Positions 17,972 to 26,309 of a stretch of DNA of 50,118 bases are shown one piece after another. The notes under the pieces were generated by a model. The model was given only the letters and a program-made list of their open reading frames with translations. It ran no database searches and was not told the origin of the DNA. The DNA is from a virus. Both the position numbers and the translations under genes were made by a program. Position 1 is the stretch's first letter, and every line of letters starts with the position of its first letter. The stretch spans positions 1 to 50,118 of the IMG/VR virus record IMGVR_UViG_3300025584_000301; one strand, 5' to 3'.

Positions 17972-18897
17972 GAATATTAGTATTTCATCAACCCTGGCCA
18001 ATGGGTAACTATAAACTAAATGTAGCAGTTGCAGATAAACTCCAATCCGAAGGGCATGATGTATATGCATTAGAACAATTAAATGGTAATCTTGCTACAC
18101 GAGAATATGTACAGCAAATTCTTGATATGGATTTTGATTTAGTGTATTATGAGATGTTAGATAAAGAAACATTTAAGATAATAGAACAACTAAAATGTCA
18201 ACGAATACTACTACACGCCTCTGGTGGAGTGTTGATAGATTATGATGCAATTCTTGATTATAAAGGAAAATGGTATGATAAAATATTCACAGGTTCGAAA
18301 ATCATGTTTGAAAAATTTAAAAAAAATGGAATAGTTTCGGAACATTATCAATATTATCATTCTGCTATCAAAGAAGAAGAAAAACAATTTGATGAAAAAT
18401 ATGATCATAACTGTGTATTTTTAGGAATGGGATTTAATCGATTAACAGATTCTCAATATAATTTGGAACGAGAAATATTCTTTAAGGAACAACCATTTGA
18501 ATTTGATGTGTATGGTAATGGGTGGGGGGAATTTACCCATTGGCGAGGATTATTACCACCATTGGATATTGGGAGATTATATTCATCTGCAAAATGTGCT
18601 ATTGGAATTATAGCAAAAGGACAACGAGAACATGGTATGATAAATAATCGATATACGGAAATGTCGGTTTGTGAATGCCCTATCATAACTTATAATTATG
18701 ACACGATTGATTGGTATGGTGCAGAAAAATATTTGAATTTCGTTTCATCAGCTGATGAGTTAAATGATATGGTAATTGCTATAAATAATAACCACGAAGA
18801 ATACAAAGTTAAATCAAAAGAACTAAATAAATTTATGATTCAGAAAGATAAAGAGTTTTTTGGAAAATTAAATATATTGATAAATAAGGAGTATTAA
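17968..18897 (+). CDS. GT-B glycosyltransferase, CgeB-like
   Basis: 309 residues. RILVFHQPWPMGNYKLNVAVADKL is a GT-B N-terminal lobe. The C-terminal block DVYGNGWGEF, LPPLDIGRLYSSAKCAIGI, NNRYTEMSVCECPIITYN is the pattern of CgeB-type (Glyco_trans_1_2) transferases, with the nucleotide-binding Glu in TEMSVCE. Donor unknown. The stop overlaps the next start. Confidence 0.75.
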   Translation: MRILVFHQPWPMGNYKLNVAVADKLQSEGHDVYALEQLNGNLATREYVQQILDMDFDLVYYEMLDKETFKIIEQLKCQRILLHASGGVLIDYDAILDYKGKWYDKIFTGSKIMFEKFKKNGIVSEHYQYYHSAIKEEEKQFDEKYDHNCVFLGMGFNRLTDSQYNLEREIFFKEQPFEFDVYGNGWGEFTHWRGLLPPLDIGRLYSSAKCAIGIIAKGQREHGMINNRYTEMSVCECPIITYNYDTIDWYGAEKYLNFVSSADELNDMVIAINNNHEEYKVKSKELNKFMIQKDKEFFGKLNILINKEY

Positions 18898-19811
18898 TGA
18901 AAATATTAATAACAGGTGGTACAGGAACAGTTGGTAAAGCTCTTATCAAATTAAATGACAATGAGTACATCAATGTCAGTAGAAACGAAGAGAAGATAGC
19001 TGAACTAAAACGAGAACATCCAGAGGTAAAGTCTTATGTGGGTAATATAGAGGACAAAGGACTATTGTTACGAGTATTTAAGGACGTTAAACCCGATGTA
19101 GTAGTTCATGCAGCTGCTATGAAACATATTGATTTGATGGAGACTAATCCTATTGCTGGCTGTAACATAAATGTGATGGGTAGTTTGAATGTGGTTGAGG
19201 CTAGTATAATAAATGACGTTCCAATCACAGTTGGTATCAGTACAGATAAAGCTTGTTTGGCTGAGAGTGTTTATGGGGCTTCAAAGTATCTGATGGAACG
19301 AGTGTTTATGAATAGTAATAATGACAATGCTAATAGATTTGCATTAACTAGATTTGCTAACGTAGCTCACAGTAATGGTTCAGTATTACCATTTTGGTTA
19401 AAGTTAAAATCAGAGGGTAAACCACTAAAGCTTACGGATCCTGATATGAACAGATTGATATTCACACAAGAAGATGCGGCACACTTAATCAACAGAACTA
19501 TCAAATGGACACGGGATCATGGTGGTGGGTTTGTTAACTCATATAAGATGAAATGTATTAATATGTTAGATTTAGCTATGTTTATAGCTAATGAAGAAGT
19601 ACCTATTGATATAGTAGGAAAAAGACCAGGCGAAAAGACTAATGAAGATTTGATTAGTGAAAGGGAAATAAATAGAACCTATATACATGGTGATGATATT
19701 CATATTCGTATGGAAGAGAATGAAGGCGCTGATAGATTAACAGAACCATACAATTCAAAGTCGGCTGAGATGATGACAGAAGAAGAAATAAAGGAATTGG
19801 TGTGGGGTTAA
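18897..19811 (+). CDS. UDP-GlcNAc 4,6-dehydratase-like (PseB/CapD family)
   Basis: 304-residue SDR. TGGTGTVGKAL (6-16), HAAAMKHIDLME (71-82), STDKA (115-119), Y126GASK130 and RFANVAHSNGSVLPFW are the standard PseB/FlaA1/CapD blocks. PseB inverts and dehydrates UDP-GlcNAc to start pseudaminic acid; related LegB-type enzymes start legionaminic acid. The NeuB- and NeuA-type genes upstream make a nonulosonic-acid role likely. The HAAAMKH form favours this family over RmlB. Confidence 0.88.
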   Translation: MKILITGGTGTVGKALIKLNDNEYINVSRNEEKIAELKREHPEVKSYVGNIEDKGLLLRVFKDVKPDVVVHAAAMKHIDLMETNPIAGCNINVMGSLNVVEASIINDVPITVGISTDKACLAESVYGASKYLMERVFMNSNNDNANRFALTRFANVAHSNGSVLPFWLKLKSEGKPLKLTDPDMNRLIFTQEDAAHLINRTIKWTRDHGGGFVNSYKMKCINMLDLAMFIANEEVPIDIVGKRPGEKTNEDLISEREINRTYIHGDDIHIRMEENEGADRLTEPYNSKSAEMMTEEEIKELVWG

Positions 19812-20782
19812 AAGATTATAAGATAGTCTGGTTCACCGAAGGTGGTTGGCAAGGCAAGGTTGGATTAGATAATCCTAATATGAGGAATGATGTATCTACG
19901 ATGTATACAGTAGGAGCTGAACATTACCCTATCTTTCAGATACCACAAGTACTACAGCACTTTGGTGAGAATCACTTTGATTTTGGTATTGTAACTCTAC
20001 CCAAAACAAATACAGAAGAACTAATGAAGTTTGATATGATGGGCGACTTAAAGAAGTTATGTAAGAAAACTATTTCAATGCAAGAAGGACCACATTGGTT
20101 ATTTCAAGACTATACTATGGAACAACAGATTTGGTGGTATAATGCTCTTACAGAGTTTGATATGTTATTTGCTCATAATAATAAGGATGTGAAATACTAT
20201 AAAGGTTTGACGAATAAACCTGTTCATAAGATGCCAACACTAATGTTAGCTGAAAGGTTGGGTATTGAATCGAATAGAGGAAAAAATGACTCAGTTATAA
20301 TCGGTGGTAATATGGTTAGATGGTATGGTGGATTTGATTCTTATATAGTAGCTCAAGAGTTTGGAGTACCAATATCAGCCCCATCAATGGGTAGAAAGAT
20401 TGACAGAGAAGATGAGATGGATATAAATCACTTTCCTTATATGACTTGGGTTGAGTGGATAAATAACTTAGGTAAATTTAAGTATGGGGTTCATCTGATG
20501 CCAACACATGCGGCTGGTACATTTACATTAAATTGTGCTTTTCACGGCATACCTTGTATTGGGTATAAGGGATTGGATACACAAGAAGAGTTACATCCGT
20601 TGTTATCAGTAGATGATGGGGATATGGAAACGGCTATGAAATTGGCTCGTAGGTTAAAGGATGGTCAATTTTATGAAGAGTGTAGTATAATGTGTAGAGA
20701 GAATTATGAGAGTTCATTATATATAGAAGAAAGGTGTACTGAATATTTAAGTTTAATATTTGAGGATTTAATAAATGAGTAA
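19802..20782 (+). CDS. GT-B-like glycosyltransferase (putative)
   Basis: 326 residues from a GTG inside the previous gene. IVWFTEGGWQGKVGLDN starts an N-terminal lobe. HLMPTHAAGTFTLNCAFHGIPCIGYKG is a GT-B donor-site-like helix-strand, with a small-residue turn and a Pro-Cys-Ile strand. The fold is inferred, with no close family recognised. It overlaps the UGD-like gene by 8 nt. Confidence 0.55.
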   Translation: MGLKDYKIVWFTEGGWQGKVGLDNPNMRNDVSTMYTVGAEHYPIFQIPQVLQHFGENHFDFGIVTLPKTNTEELMKFDMMGDLKKLCKKTISMQEGPHWLFQDYTMEQQIWWYNALTEFDMLFAHNNKDVKYYKGLTNKPVHKMPTLMLAERLGIESNRGKNDSVIIGGNMVRWYGGFDSYIVAQEFGVPISAPSMGRKIDREDEMDINHFPYMTWVEWINNLGKFKYGVHLMPTHAAGTFTLNCAFHGIPCIGYKGLDTQEELHPLLSVDDGDMETAMKLARRLKDGQFYEECSIMCRENYESSLYIEERCTEYLSLIFEDLINE

Positions 20783-21566
20783 AATTGCAATAATAGGTTA
20801 TGGTTATGTTGGAAAGGCTATGAAAAAGTTCTTTGAAAACCATTACGAATTAGTTATCTACGATCCACCAGCAGGATATAAAACAACTAAAGCTGAAGTT
20901 AATGAATGCGATGTTACATTTGTTTGTGTACCAACACCGAAAAGTGAAGATGGTAGTTGTGATATTTCTATAGTAGAAGAATCTGTTAGATGGGTTGATA
21001 CAGAATTGATTATTATAAAATCTACGGTTGAGGTTGGAACTACTAAAAGATTAAGCAAAAAGTTTAATAAAGATTTAGTTTTTTCACCGGAGTATATAGG
21101 TGAATCTACATATTGGACTCCATATAAATTTCATCAAAATATGAAAGAAACACCGTTTTATACTTTTGGCGGTAATAAAGAAACTTGTAGTAAAGTTATT
21201 GATTTATTTTTACCAGTTACAGGACCCTGTAAAAGATATATTACAACAGATAGTACGTCTGCGGAAATGGCAAAATATATGGAGAACGCTTTTTATGCTA
21301 CAAAAATAGCTTTTTGTAATGAGTTATATGATATATGTAAAGCGTCTGGTGTTGATTGGAATGAAGTTAGAGAACTGTGGCTGGCCGACCCAAGAATACA
21401 TCCAATGCATACAGCTGTATTTAAAGAGAAAAGGGGATTTGGTGGTAAGTGTTTACCTAAAGATACGTTAGCGTTAAGTAAGATAGCAGAAAAGGGAGGG
21501 ACACAATCAGATTTACTGAAAGGTGTTCTGAGTTCTAATAATAAAGTTAGGGAAGATAATGGATAA
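20775..21566 (+). CDS. Short UDP-glucose/GDP-mannose dehydrogenase family protein
   Basis: 263 residues, against about 400-450 for usual nucleotide-sugar dehydrogenases. NAD loop IIGYGYVGKAM (6-16), FSPEYIGE (103-110), MENAFYATKIAFCNE with the substrate-binding Asn, and GGKCLPKD with catalytic Cys226 are all present. The C-terminal UDP-binding third domain is missing, so it either acts as a compact two-domain form or uses another donor. It would oxidise a sugar C6 to a uronic acid. Similar short forms are plausible in phages. Confidence 0.85.
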   Translation: MSKIAIIGYGYVGKAMKKFFENHYELVIYDPPAGYKTTKAEVNECDVTFVCVPTPKSEDGSCDISIVEESVRWVDTELIIIKSTVEVGTTKRLSKKFNKDLVFSPEYIGESTYWTPYKFHQNMKETPFYTFGGNKETCSKVIDLFLPVTGPCKRYITTDSTSAEMAKYMENAFYATKIAFCNELYDICKASGVDWNEVRELWLADPRIHPMHTAVFKEKRGFGGKCLPKDTLALSKIAEKGGTQSDLLKGVLSSNNKVREDNG

Positions 21567-22782
21567 AGTTATAAGTTTCATCCAACCCAGTAGGAACAAC
21601 CTACGTTATTTAAAGTGGTCTTACAATAGCATCAGAAAGAACTTAGGTTACAGGCACGAGATATGTTGGGCTGACGATTTCTCTGATGACGGAACTTGGG
21701 AATGGATGCAAGAGATTGCTGAAAAAGATAAAAATGTACGGATAATAAGAAATAGTGGACCAGATAGGTTAGGGCACACTATACTGTATGATAGGTTAGT
21801 GGAGTTAGCTACAAGTGATATCATAATGATTTATCACGCTGATATGTACGCCTGCCCTAATTTAGATACAGAGATACTTAAACATTTAGAACGAGGTAAA
21901 GTAGTTAGTGCAACCCGCATTGAACCACCACTACATCCGGATGGACCTGAGAAGATATTAAAAGATTTTGGGATTGAACCAGAAGAGTTTGATGAACACG
22001 GATTATTGAATTTTATATCAGACTTCGTTGGAACAAGAGAAGATGAAACAACTGAGGGTATATTTGCTCCGTGGGCTATGTATAAGGATGACTTCTTAGC
22101 CATCGGTGGACATGATCCTTTATATGCTCCACAATCAAAGGAAGATTCGGATATATTCAACAGGTTTGTATTGGCTGGATATGATTTGATTCAGACTTGG
22201 AAAGGATTAGTCTATCATATGACTTGTAGAGGCAGTAGATTTAAGGATGGTGCTCTTCGAAATCCAGCGGGACAAGTCTTTATGAAAGGTAGGGAGAGTA
22301 GTGAGTGGTTAGCACAAAACCTCCGTAGCACCCGTAATTTCATCCGTAAATGGGGACATATGGTTAAACATGATGAACTGATGCATCCTATCATACCACC
22401 CAAATTCAATATAGGATTCGTAGTAGAGAATTGCAGTACTGATATGTTAAAAGAGTTAGAGCCGTGGTGTAGTGATATTTATGGTGATTGGTTAGGTCAT
22501 AAGGGATATGGAGTGAACAAGTATATTAAAGAAGAGCAAAAAGATACCCAGTTTGATTTGAGTAAGAAAATACATTCTGACCGCATAAAAACAAAGAACG
22601 ATGTAATAGTGAAATTTGATTGCAACGAGCTCAATCAAGATAATTTTCAAATCATTGCAAACCTATCTGAGATACTTCAAGAAAGTGGGGATGTGGGGGA
22701 AATGGAATTAGGTATTTTTAAATTAAATATCAAATCATTACAAACATACGAAAAAGATTTGATTGTTTGTAAGACTAATTGA
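21559..22782 (+). CDS. Family 2 glycosyltransferase with C-terminal extension
   Basis: 407 residues. SFIQPSRNNLRYLKWSYNSI, WADDFSDDGTWEWM and IIMIYHADMYACPNLD are the GT2 donor and metal motifs, followed by IGGHDPLYAPQSKEDSDIFNRF, the acceptor-site loop with the general-base EDSD. Beyond residue 280 a separate alpha/beta extension (IIPPKFNIGFVVENCS onward) has no recognised function. It closes the glycan operon. A 25-nt gap and a clear new ribosome site follow. Confidence 0.85.
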   Translation: MDKVISFIQPSRNNLRYLKWSYNSIRKNLGYRHEICWADDFSDDGTWEWMQEIAEKDKNVRIIRNSGPDRLGHTILYDRLVELATSDIIMIYHADMYACPNLDTEILKHLERGKVVSATRIEPPLHPDGPEKILKDFGIEPEEFDEHGLLNFISDFVGTREDETTEGIFAPWAMYKDDFLAIGGHDPLYAPQSKEDSDIFNRFVLAGYDLIQTWKGLVYHMTCRGSRFKDGALRNPAGQVFMKGRESSEWLAQNLRSTRNFIRKWGHMVKHDELMHPIIPPKFNIGFVVENCSTDMLKELEPWCSDIYGDWLGHKGYGVNKYIKEEQKDTQFDLSKKIHSDRIKTKNDVIVKFDCNELNQDNFQIIANLSEILQESGDVGEMELGIFKLNIKSLQTYEKDLIVCKTN

Positions 22783-22807
22783 TATTTATAAGTGTAATAG
22801 GAGTTAT

Positions 22808-23044
22808 ATGATGGACAAACTAGGTTTATATATTAATAATTTAATGACAACAGTTGTGGACAAAGAAGACAAGTTTTTTTTAAGAAAACTTGCATTTGAC
22901 GAATTGTTGAAATTAAAATCGGATATTTCAGATTTTTTAGCAAGATATGTTGATGAGTTTGATGGCATACCCGATGAATTGAAAGAAAAGGATACTAAAC
23001 AACTAATACTAGAGTTCGGAGAACAAAATGAAAATAACAAGTGA
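22808..23044 (+). CDS. Small helical hypothetical protein
   Basis: 78 residues from ATG 22808 (TAGGAG at 22798-22803). The frame continues upstream, but the ribosome site decides this start. Highly charged and helical (DKFFLRKLAFDELLKLKSD), acidic tail. It overlaps the next gene by 17 nt. Unknown function. Confidence 0.65.
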   Translation: MMDKLGLYINNLMTTVVDKEDKFFLRKLAFDELLKLKSDISDFLARYVDEFDGIPDELKEKDTKQLILEFGEQNENNK

Positions 23045-23249
23045 TGTACTGGCTGAATTACGAAAAATTCGTTCAGCAATCGATGATGCTTATAATAAAC
23101 TTGACGTGGTAATGTATGATAGAGTTACGGCAGCTAAGACTACTTATAAACCATCAAATCCATCTGAAAAGATAACTGAAAATTTTAGTTATATTTCAGA
23201 AAAATTAAAATTCATCCAAGATGAATCAGAATTGGTAGGTGAAGAATAA
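23028..23249 (+). CDS. Small hypothetical protein
   Basis: 73 residues, preceded by GGAG. Begins with a helix (SDVLAELRKIRSAIDDAYNKL) and ends acidic. Part of a run of four overlapping small genes leading to the HNH-like gene. No family recognised. Confidence 0.65.
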   Translation: MKITSDVLAELRKIRSAIDDAYNKLDVVMYDRVTAAKTTYKPSNPSEKITENFSYISEKLKFIQDESELVGEE

Positions 23250-23470
23250 TGGCAAATGACCACGCACAAGATAGATATGCCCCACCTGGCGTTGGTAGTG
23301 ATTTTGAAGAACAAATATATGGTGACATCGTTAGGGGTGAAGTCTTTAGATTGAAACCAATCAATTCAGAAAAGTCCTATCGAAAAGTAGATGAGCTCAA
23401 ATGTCACGACATACTTGAAAATCAAACCAAGCAGTTTGATTTGAAGTTAAAGGTATATGTCAAGTCGTAA
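23249..23470 (+). CDS. Small hypothetical protein
   Basis: 73 residues; the start shares a base with the previous stop. APPGVGSDFEEQIYGDIV precedes a basic, probably beta, C-terminal half (EVFRLKPI, FDLKLKVYVKS). Unknown function. It overlaps the HNH-like gene by 14 nt. Confidence 0.65.
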   Translation: MANDHAQDRYAPPGVGSDFEEQIYGDIVRGEVFRLKPINSEKSYRKVDELKCHDILENQTKQFDLKLKVYVKS

Positions 23471-23963
23471 CTTCGAAAAACCCATAAAAATACGGGGCCG
23501 TAGAAAGGTCATCACTAAAAAGATGATTGAAGATTCTCAGGCAGTTACTAAATCCAATGCCGAGGCATCTCGTTGGTTGAGTATTAATTACTTAACATAT
23601 CGAAAGTATGCTAAGATATATGGGTTATTTGAAGGTCATATGAATCAAAGGGGTGTGGGTATTAAGAAGGGTTATGGTAAATATCGACAGCCTTTAGATG
23701 AACTTTTAGCCAAAGATAGAAAGAATAAATTAACAAGAAAGTATTTAAAGAAACGACTTATAAATGACGGTTGGGTAGAAGAAGCCTGTAGTTCTTGTGG
23801 GTATAACGAGATAGTCATAAATAGGGATAGTGTAGCACTTCTGCTTGATTTTATAGATGGCGAAAGTGAAAATACTAAATTAGATAACATACGGTTATTA
23901 TGTCCAAATTGTTACTTATCGTACAATGGATTAATGCCTTCAGCGGGGTTCTTTTACAAATGA
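23457..23963 (+). CDS. HNH-type zinc protein with degenerate catalytic motif and HTH-like N-terminus
   Basis: 168 residues. C111SSC114 and C149PNC152 form the two zinc knuckles of an HNH module, and DNIRLLCPNC is the usual second-half block. The catalytic HHIDG is replaced by DFIDG (131-135), so the metal-binding and general-base histidines are missing. Residues 24-58 (SNAEASRWLSINYLTYRKYAKIYG) resemble a DNA-binding helix-turn-helix. It may be a site-specific DNA-binding protein derived from a homing endonuclease rather than a nuclease. Confidence 0.7.
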   Translation: MSSRNFEKPIKIRGRRKVITKKMIEDSQAVTKSNAEASRWLSINYLTYRKYAKIYGLFEGHMNQRGVGIKKGYGKYRQPLDELLAKDRKNKLTRKYLKKRLINDGWVEEACSSCGYNEIVINRDSVALLLDFIDGESENTKLDNIRLLCPNCYLSYNGLMPSAGFFYK

Positions 23964-24130
23964 AAAAACAAAAAGTAATATTAATCAAAGATTTTCACAA
24001 TGAAAATGGCACACTACACGCTGGTGAAAAGGTCACAATAGAGGAGCGACTTGATGGTTATGTCCGTGTTCAAAATAACATGGGACAACTATTTGTTGTT
24101 CCACCCCATATTTTAAAAGAAATTGCTTGA
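23960..24130 (+). CDS. Small SH3-like hypothetical protein
   Basis: 56 residues from ATG 23960, on an ATGA overlap with the HNH-like gene; a longer frame starting at 23900 is not needed. VILIKDFHNENGTLHAGEKVTIEERLDGYVRVQNNMGQLFVVP looks like a five-strand SH3-like barrel. Its last codons overlap the -35 box of the next promoter. Confidence 0.65.
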   Translation: MKKQKVILIKDFHNENGTLHAGEKVTIEERLDGYVRVQNNMGQLFVVPPHILKEIA

Positions 24131-24155
24131 CTCTTAACCTTTTTCTTCGTATATT
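24127..24155 (+). promoter_or_regulatory. Sigma70-type promoter of the deformylase gene
   Basis: TTGACT at 24127-24132, 17-nt spacer, TATATT at 24150-24155. First of fourteen near-identical promoters in the window. The gene's ATG lies 7 nt from the end of the -10 box, which predicts a leaderless mRNA. Confidence 0.85.
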
Positions 24156-24161
24156 AATCGT

Positions 24162-24806
24162 ATGAAAAAGGTTATAAATTGTAAGAAAGAAAACAATCCA
24201 GTAATTAATAAATGGCTCAGAGAGGTATCGATTGAAGAAGGACTTGAGATTGCGACAGAATTATTTCAGATACTTAACGAAAGAAAAGACGGCATTGGGT
24301 TGGCAGCTAATCAAGTGGGAATTGATGCACAAGTGGCCGTTCTCAATGTTCGTGAACCGATTATCTTAATCAATCCTGTTATTGTAGATCAATGGGATGA
24401 GATAGATTATTATGAAGGATGTTTAAGTTATCCCGAAAAGGGAATCCACACTAAACGTTATAAAAATATCATTGTTAAATCAGAGCATTTAGAAAGTGGT
24501 ATGTATTTTAGTGGAGTGGAATCATCTAAAGATATGAAAGGTACTTGGGAAACTGCTGCAAAACACGACCAAACTGATAGGCTACTTGAAGCAGTTTGTG
24601 TTCAACATGAGATTGACCATTTAAAGGGAATGACTATTCATGATAGAGAGAATAAACCAAAACCGATAGTAAGTAAAAAATCATATAGTAGAAATGAAAT
24701 CGTTGGTATCACAGATGGTGATACCTACAAAGAAATTAAATATAAAAAAGCTAAACCATTTATAGATAGTGGTGAATGGGTAGTATATGATGGAGAAGTA
24801 AAATAA
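24162..24806 (+). CDS. def: Peptide deformylase
   Basis: 214 residues. All three family motifs are present: GIGLAANQVG (44-53), EGCLSYP (85-91) with the metal-binding Cys, and HEIDH (149-153). It removes the formyl group from N-terminal methionine of new proteins, a known auxiliary function in marine T4-type phages. It is longer than the usual 150-180 residues because of an insert between motifs II and III (about 112-140) and a tail of about 50 residues after motif III. No better start exists in frame, so translation probably begins at or next to the 5' end of the transcript. Confidence 0.95.
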   Translation: MKKVINCKKENNPVINKWLREVSIEEGLEIATELFQILNERKDGIGLAANQVGIDAQVAVLNVREPIILINPVIVDQWDEIDYYEGCLSYPEKGIHTKRYKNIIVKSEHLESGMYFSGVESSKDMKGTWETAAKHDQTDRLLEAVCVQHEIDHLKGMTIHDRENKPKPIVSKKSYSRNEIVGITDGDTYKEIKYKKAKPFIDSGEWVVYDGEVK

Positions 24807-24922
24807 TGAAAACAAAAATTGATTGGTTTAATGTATTTGTGTTGTTAGTGGGTATACCACTAATTACTTTTTTTAGTTGGTATGGGATTTATAAATTAGT
24901 AATGTGGATGATGTATGGCTAG
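24806..24922 (+). CDS. Small single-span membrane protein
   Basis: 38 residues starting on the deformylase stop (TAATG). VFVLLVGIPLITFFSWYGIY is a clear membrane segment. It overlaps the next small membrane gene by 8 nt. Unknown function. Confidence 0.6.
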   Translation: MKTKIDWFNVFVLLVGIPLITFFSWYGIYKLVMWMMYG

Positions 24923-25079
24923 GAATTGGTACGGCAATCAAAGAGTAACTAAAGAAGATTTGTATACGAAAAAAAGAGTAACTGACTCTGATGTGAGAAG
25001 TGAATATTGGAAAATGGTTTTATTGATTACGGTTGGGTATTTGTTTTTTCACTTTATAATAATGGGATGGGCATGGTAA
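24915..25079 (+). CDS. Small C-terminally anchored membrane protein
   Basis: 54 residues: a charged cytoplasmic part (RVTKEDLYTKKRVTDSD) followed by MVLLITVGYLFFHFIIMGWAW at the end, so tail-anchored. It overlaps the preceding membrane gene and the IMPDH-like gene. Pairing of two tiny membrane proteins suggests a joint role, possibly at the host envelope, which is inference. Confidence 0.6.
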   Translation: MARNWYGNQRVTKEDLYTKKRVTDSDVRSEYWKMVLLITVGYLFFHFIIMGWAW

Positions 25080-26284
25080 TAAAAACTCACTTGACATACG
25101 ATGATGTAAATATCATTCCGAAATATTCAGAATTAAATTCCCGTGAAGATGTCAAACTCAATACGCGATTTACACGGAATACAGAATTGACTATACCAAT
25201 AGTTGCTTCTCCAATGGATACGGTAACTGAATTAGATATGGCAATGGAAATGATGGATTGGGGTGGTGTTGGAGTTATACATAGATTTATGAGTATTGAA
25301 AAACAATCTAAAATGATGAACAAATTATTCATAGAATGGAAATCATTTTTTAGAAATTTAGATGGTAAAAGTGATTATGAAAGAACTCATGAAAAAGAAT
25401 ATGATGAATGGCTGGGTATGGTTAGTGGATGGAATAGTGCACCGACTAAATCAGATTGGGAAGATTTACATGAAAGATTTTGGTTTATAGACCAAAGTAA
25501 AGAACTGGACGATGAGTGGGTAAAAAGACCATTATGTGCAGCAGTTGGTGTTACGGGTGATTACAAAGAACGAGCACAAGAATTAGTAAAAAACGGATGT
25601 AATGTATTACTTATAGATATAGCACACGGTCATCATGTATTGATGAAGAACGCAATAGAGGAGTTAAAAAATGAATTTGGACGAAATGTTGAAATCATCG
25701 GGGGTTCAATTGCCACCAAAGAAGCAACAAAAGACCTATGTGACTGGGGAGTCGATGGTCTCCGAGTGGGAATCGGAAATGGTTCATTATGTGAAACAAG
25801 AATCAGGACTGGTGTCGGGCTACCTCAAGTTAGTACTTTGCTTGATGTGTGTTCCGTTGCTGACACTTTTGGTGTTCCTTGCATCGCTGATGGCGGTATT
25901 CGGAATGTGGGTGATGTGGCTAAAGGACTTGGGGCAGGAGCTGACTCAGTTATGCTCGGCTCTCTTCTCGCTGGGACGAAGGAAACACCAGGAAATACCC
26001 ACAAAGTAGGAGAATGGCCGAATGAAAAGCTATACAAGAAATATAGAGGAAGTGCTTCCCTTGATAGTAAGTCTGACAGAGGAGAATCTAACAACGTGGA
26101 AGGAAACTCTAAAATCATTCCATACAAGGGTAAGGTTAAGCGGATTATATCTGATATTCGTGATGGTATTAAGTCATCTTGCTCATATGTTGGCGCGAAT
26201 GATATATTGGATTTTCAATCAAAATGCGAATTCGTCAGAGTCACCCAAGCCGGAACAATCGAAGCAAAACCACACTTATTATGA
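25073..26284 (+). CDS. guaB: IMP dehydrogenase/GMP reductase family enzyme
   Basis: 403 residues from ATG 25073; frames further upstream cross the small membrane gene. YDDVNIIP (9-16), IVASPMDTV (43-51), the catalytic loop VGIGNGSLCETRIRTGVGLPQ with Cys240, the ADGG phosphate site (272-275), the LGSLLAGTKETPG loop and the YRGSASLDS flap all fit. The flap and VEG...IPYKG favour IMP dehydrogenase over GMP reductase. The CBS pair is replaced by a roughly 60-residue insert (85-145), so allosteric control by CBS is absent. It would push host purines toward GTP during infection. Confidence 0.88.
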   Translation: MVIKTHLTYDDVNIIPKYSELNSREDVKLNTRFTRNTELTIPIVASPMDTVTELDMAMEMMDWGGVGVIHRFMSIEKQSKMMNKLFIEWKSFFRNLDGKSDYERTHEKEYDEWLGMVSGWNSAPTKSDWEDLHERFWFIDQSKELDDEWVKRPLCAAVGVTGDYKERAQELVKNGCNVLLIDIAHGHHVLMKNAIEELKNEFGRNVEIIGGSIATKEATKDLCDWGVDGLRVGIGNGSLCETRIRTGVGLPQVSTLLDVCSVADTFGVPCIADGGIRNVGDVAKGLGAGADSVMLGSLLAGTKETPGNTHKVGEWPNEKLYKKYRGSASLDSKSDRGESNNVEGNSKIIPYKGKVKRIISDIRDGIKSSCSYVGANDILDFQSKCEFVRVTQAGTIEAKPHLL

Positions 26285-26309
26285 ATCACCAATTAAATGG
26301 TGATTAGAA

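Noticed and set aside
25671-26303. Two ORFs (25671-26009 and 26022-26303) in other frames inside the IMPDH-like gene
   Set aside because: They overlap conserved catalytic parts of the enzyme, have no own ribosome site and their proteins look like out-of-frame translation.
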